From Bacteroidales bacterium (GTDB lineage Bacteria > Bacteroidota > Bacteroidia > Bacteroidales > UBA932): a stretch of DNA of 6,265 nt. Each line of letters starts with the position of its first letter. Within the stretch, counting starts at the first letter, position 1. The notes beneath the pieces are model-generated. The model had not been told where the DNA came from, ran no database searches, and worked only from the letters and a program-made list of their open reading frames with translations. Where the stretch lies: NCBI GenBank assembly GCA_016285215.1, contig JAEEQI010000143.1, positions 1 through 6,265 on the forward strand. Direction: 5' to 3'. The translations under genes were made by a program, and so were the position numbers. This document shows positions 5,898 to 6,265 of this stretch, one piece after another.

Positions 5898-6265
5898 TCT
5901 TTCTTCTTACAAGGAACAAAGGCCATTCCCAGGCTCAAAAGTAGAAGGAGAAGCAGGCCGATGGAAGACGCGCGGGAAACAGCGGCTCCCGTGCGGTAGC
6001 TGTCCGGGAGGAAGGTCATCACCACTTCGTGCTCGCCGGCAGGAAGGACGGCGGCACGGAAGGTCCAGTTGGCCCTGATCACATCCACGTGCTCTCCGTC
6101 CACGGTGGCGTGCCAGCCGTTGGGATAGTAGATTTCACTGAATACGGCCAAGCGGTCAGAGGCCGCCGTGTAACGATAATGCAACTCGTTGGGGGCGTAG
6201 GAAGTCATCTCAATGCTGTCAGATTCTTCGCTGCCGCCCAGAGTGACAGGCGCGGTTACAACGGC
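5894..6265 (-). CDS. YfhO-family membrane protein, C-terminal part (5' end outside window)
   Basis: The minus-strand frame is open from the window edge to a TGA at 5896-5894 and shows 123 residues; the Met at 6208 is internal, because the frame continues upstream without a stop. The C-terminal pattern matches YfhO-like proteins of Bacteroidales: a soluble beta-rich domain with LAVFSEIYYPNGWHATVDG and RANWTFRAAVLPAGEHEV, then MTFLPDSYRTG, one transmembrane helix (SIGLLLLLLLSLGMAFV) and a positively charged end (CKKKE). Full-length members are large multi-spanning GT-C-fold proteins of the inner membrane. In Gram-positive bacteria YfhO takes part in glycosylating cell-wall polymers with a polyprenyl-phosphate sugar donor; the role in Bacteroidota is not settled. 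The glycosyltransferase catalytic part is outside the window, so activity cannot be judged. The gene runs into the barrel gene through an ATGA overlap. Confidence 0.85.
   Translation of the reverse strand, partial: AVVTAPVTLGGSEESDSIEMTSYAPNELHYRYTAASDRLAVFSEIYYPNGWHATVDGEHVDVIRANWTFRAAVLPAGEHEVVMTFLPDSYRTGAAVSRASSIGLLLLLLLSLGMAFVPCKKKE

Overview
This window looks like an ordinary chromosomal segment of a GC-rich member of the Bacteroidota, most likely Bacteroidales. The evidence is an S46 dipeptidyl-peptidase (a family typical of this phylum), a Mrp protein with Bacteroidales-style features, a YfhO-type membrane protein with the Bacteroidales C-terminal pattern, a TAnnTTTG promoter element, and little use of Shine-Dalgarno sequences. 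High GC with C-ending codons would suit an Alistipes- or Cryptobacteroides-like lineage, but that placement is a guess.

Plus strand, 1-4086: the 3' end of an outer-membrane barrel-like gene (1-258) overlaps by four bases the gene for ribonuclease HII (rnhB, 255-869, probable TTG start). A Bacteroidota -7 promoter box (871-878) follows, then a secreted S46 dipeptidyl-peptidase of the DPP7 type (905-3019). Five bases later comes mrp (3025-4086), a P-loop ATPase of the ApbC/Nbp35 family that lacks the usual CxxC motif.

Minus strand, 6265-4083: the C-terminal part of a YfhO-family membrane protein (6265-5894) overlaps through ATGA a 604-residue outer-membrane beta-barrel protein (5897-4083). The two gene blocks converge and their stop codons share one palindromic CTAG (4083-4086), leaving no room for an intergenic terminator.

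The genes do not form an obvious single pathway: DNA maintenance (RNase HII), extracytoplasmic peptide digestion (DPP7), Fe-S or other metallo-chaperone ATPase work (Mrp), and envelope biology (YfhO and two barrels). The longest stretch without a gene is 35 bases (870-904). I see no RNA gene, mobile element, CRISPR array or long repeat.

I did not find a new multi-gene system. The strongest unexplained signal is compositional: the palindrome CATG occurs once in the whole window, and synonymous codon choice before Met and at His bends to avoid it, which suggests selection by a CATG-specific restriction or methylation system somewhere in the genome or its mobile pool. A second, separate bias affects Ile codons before G.
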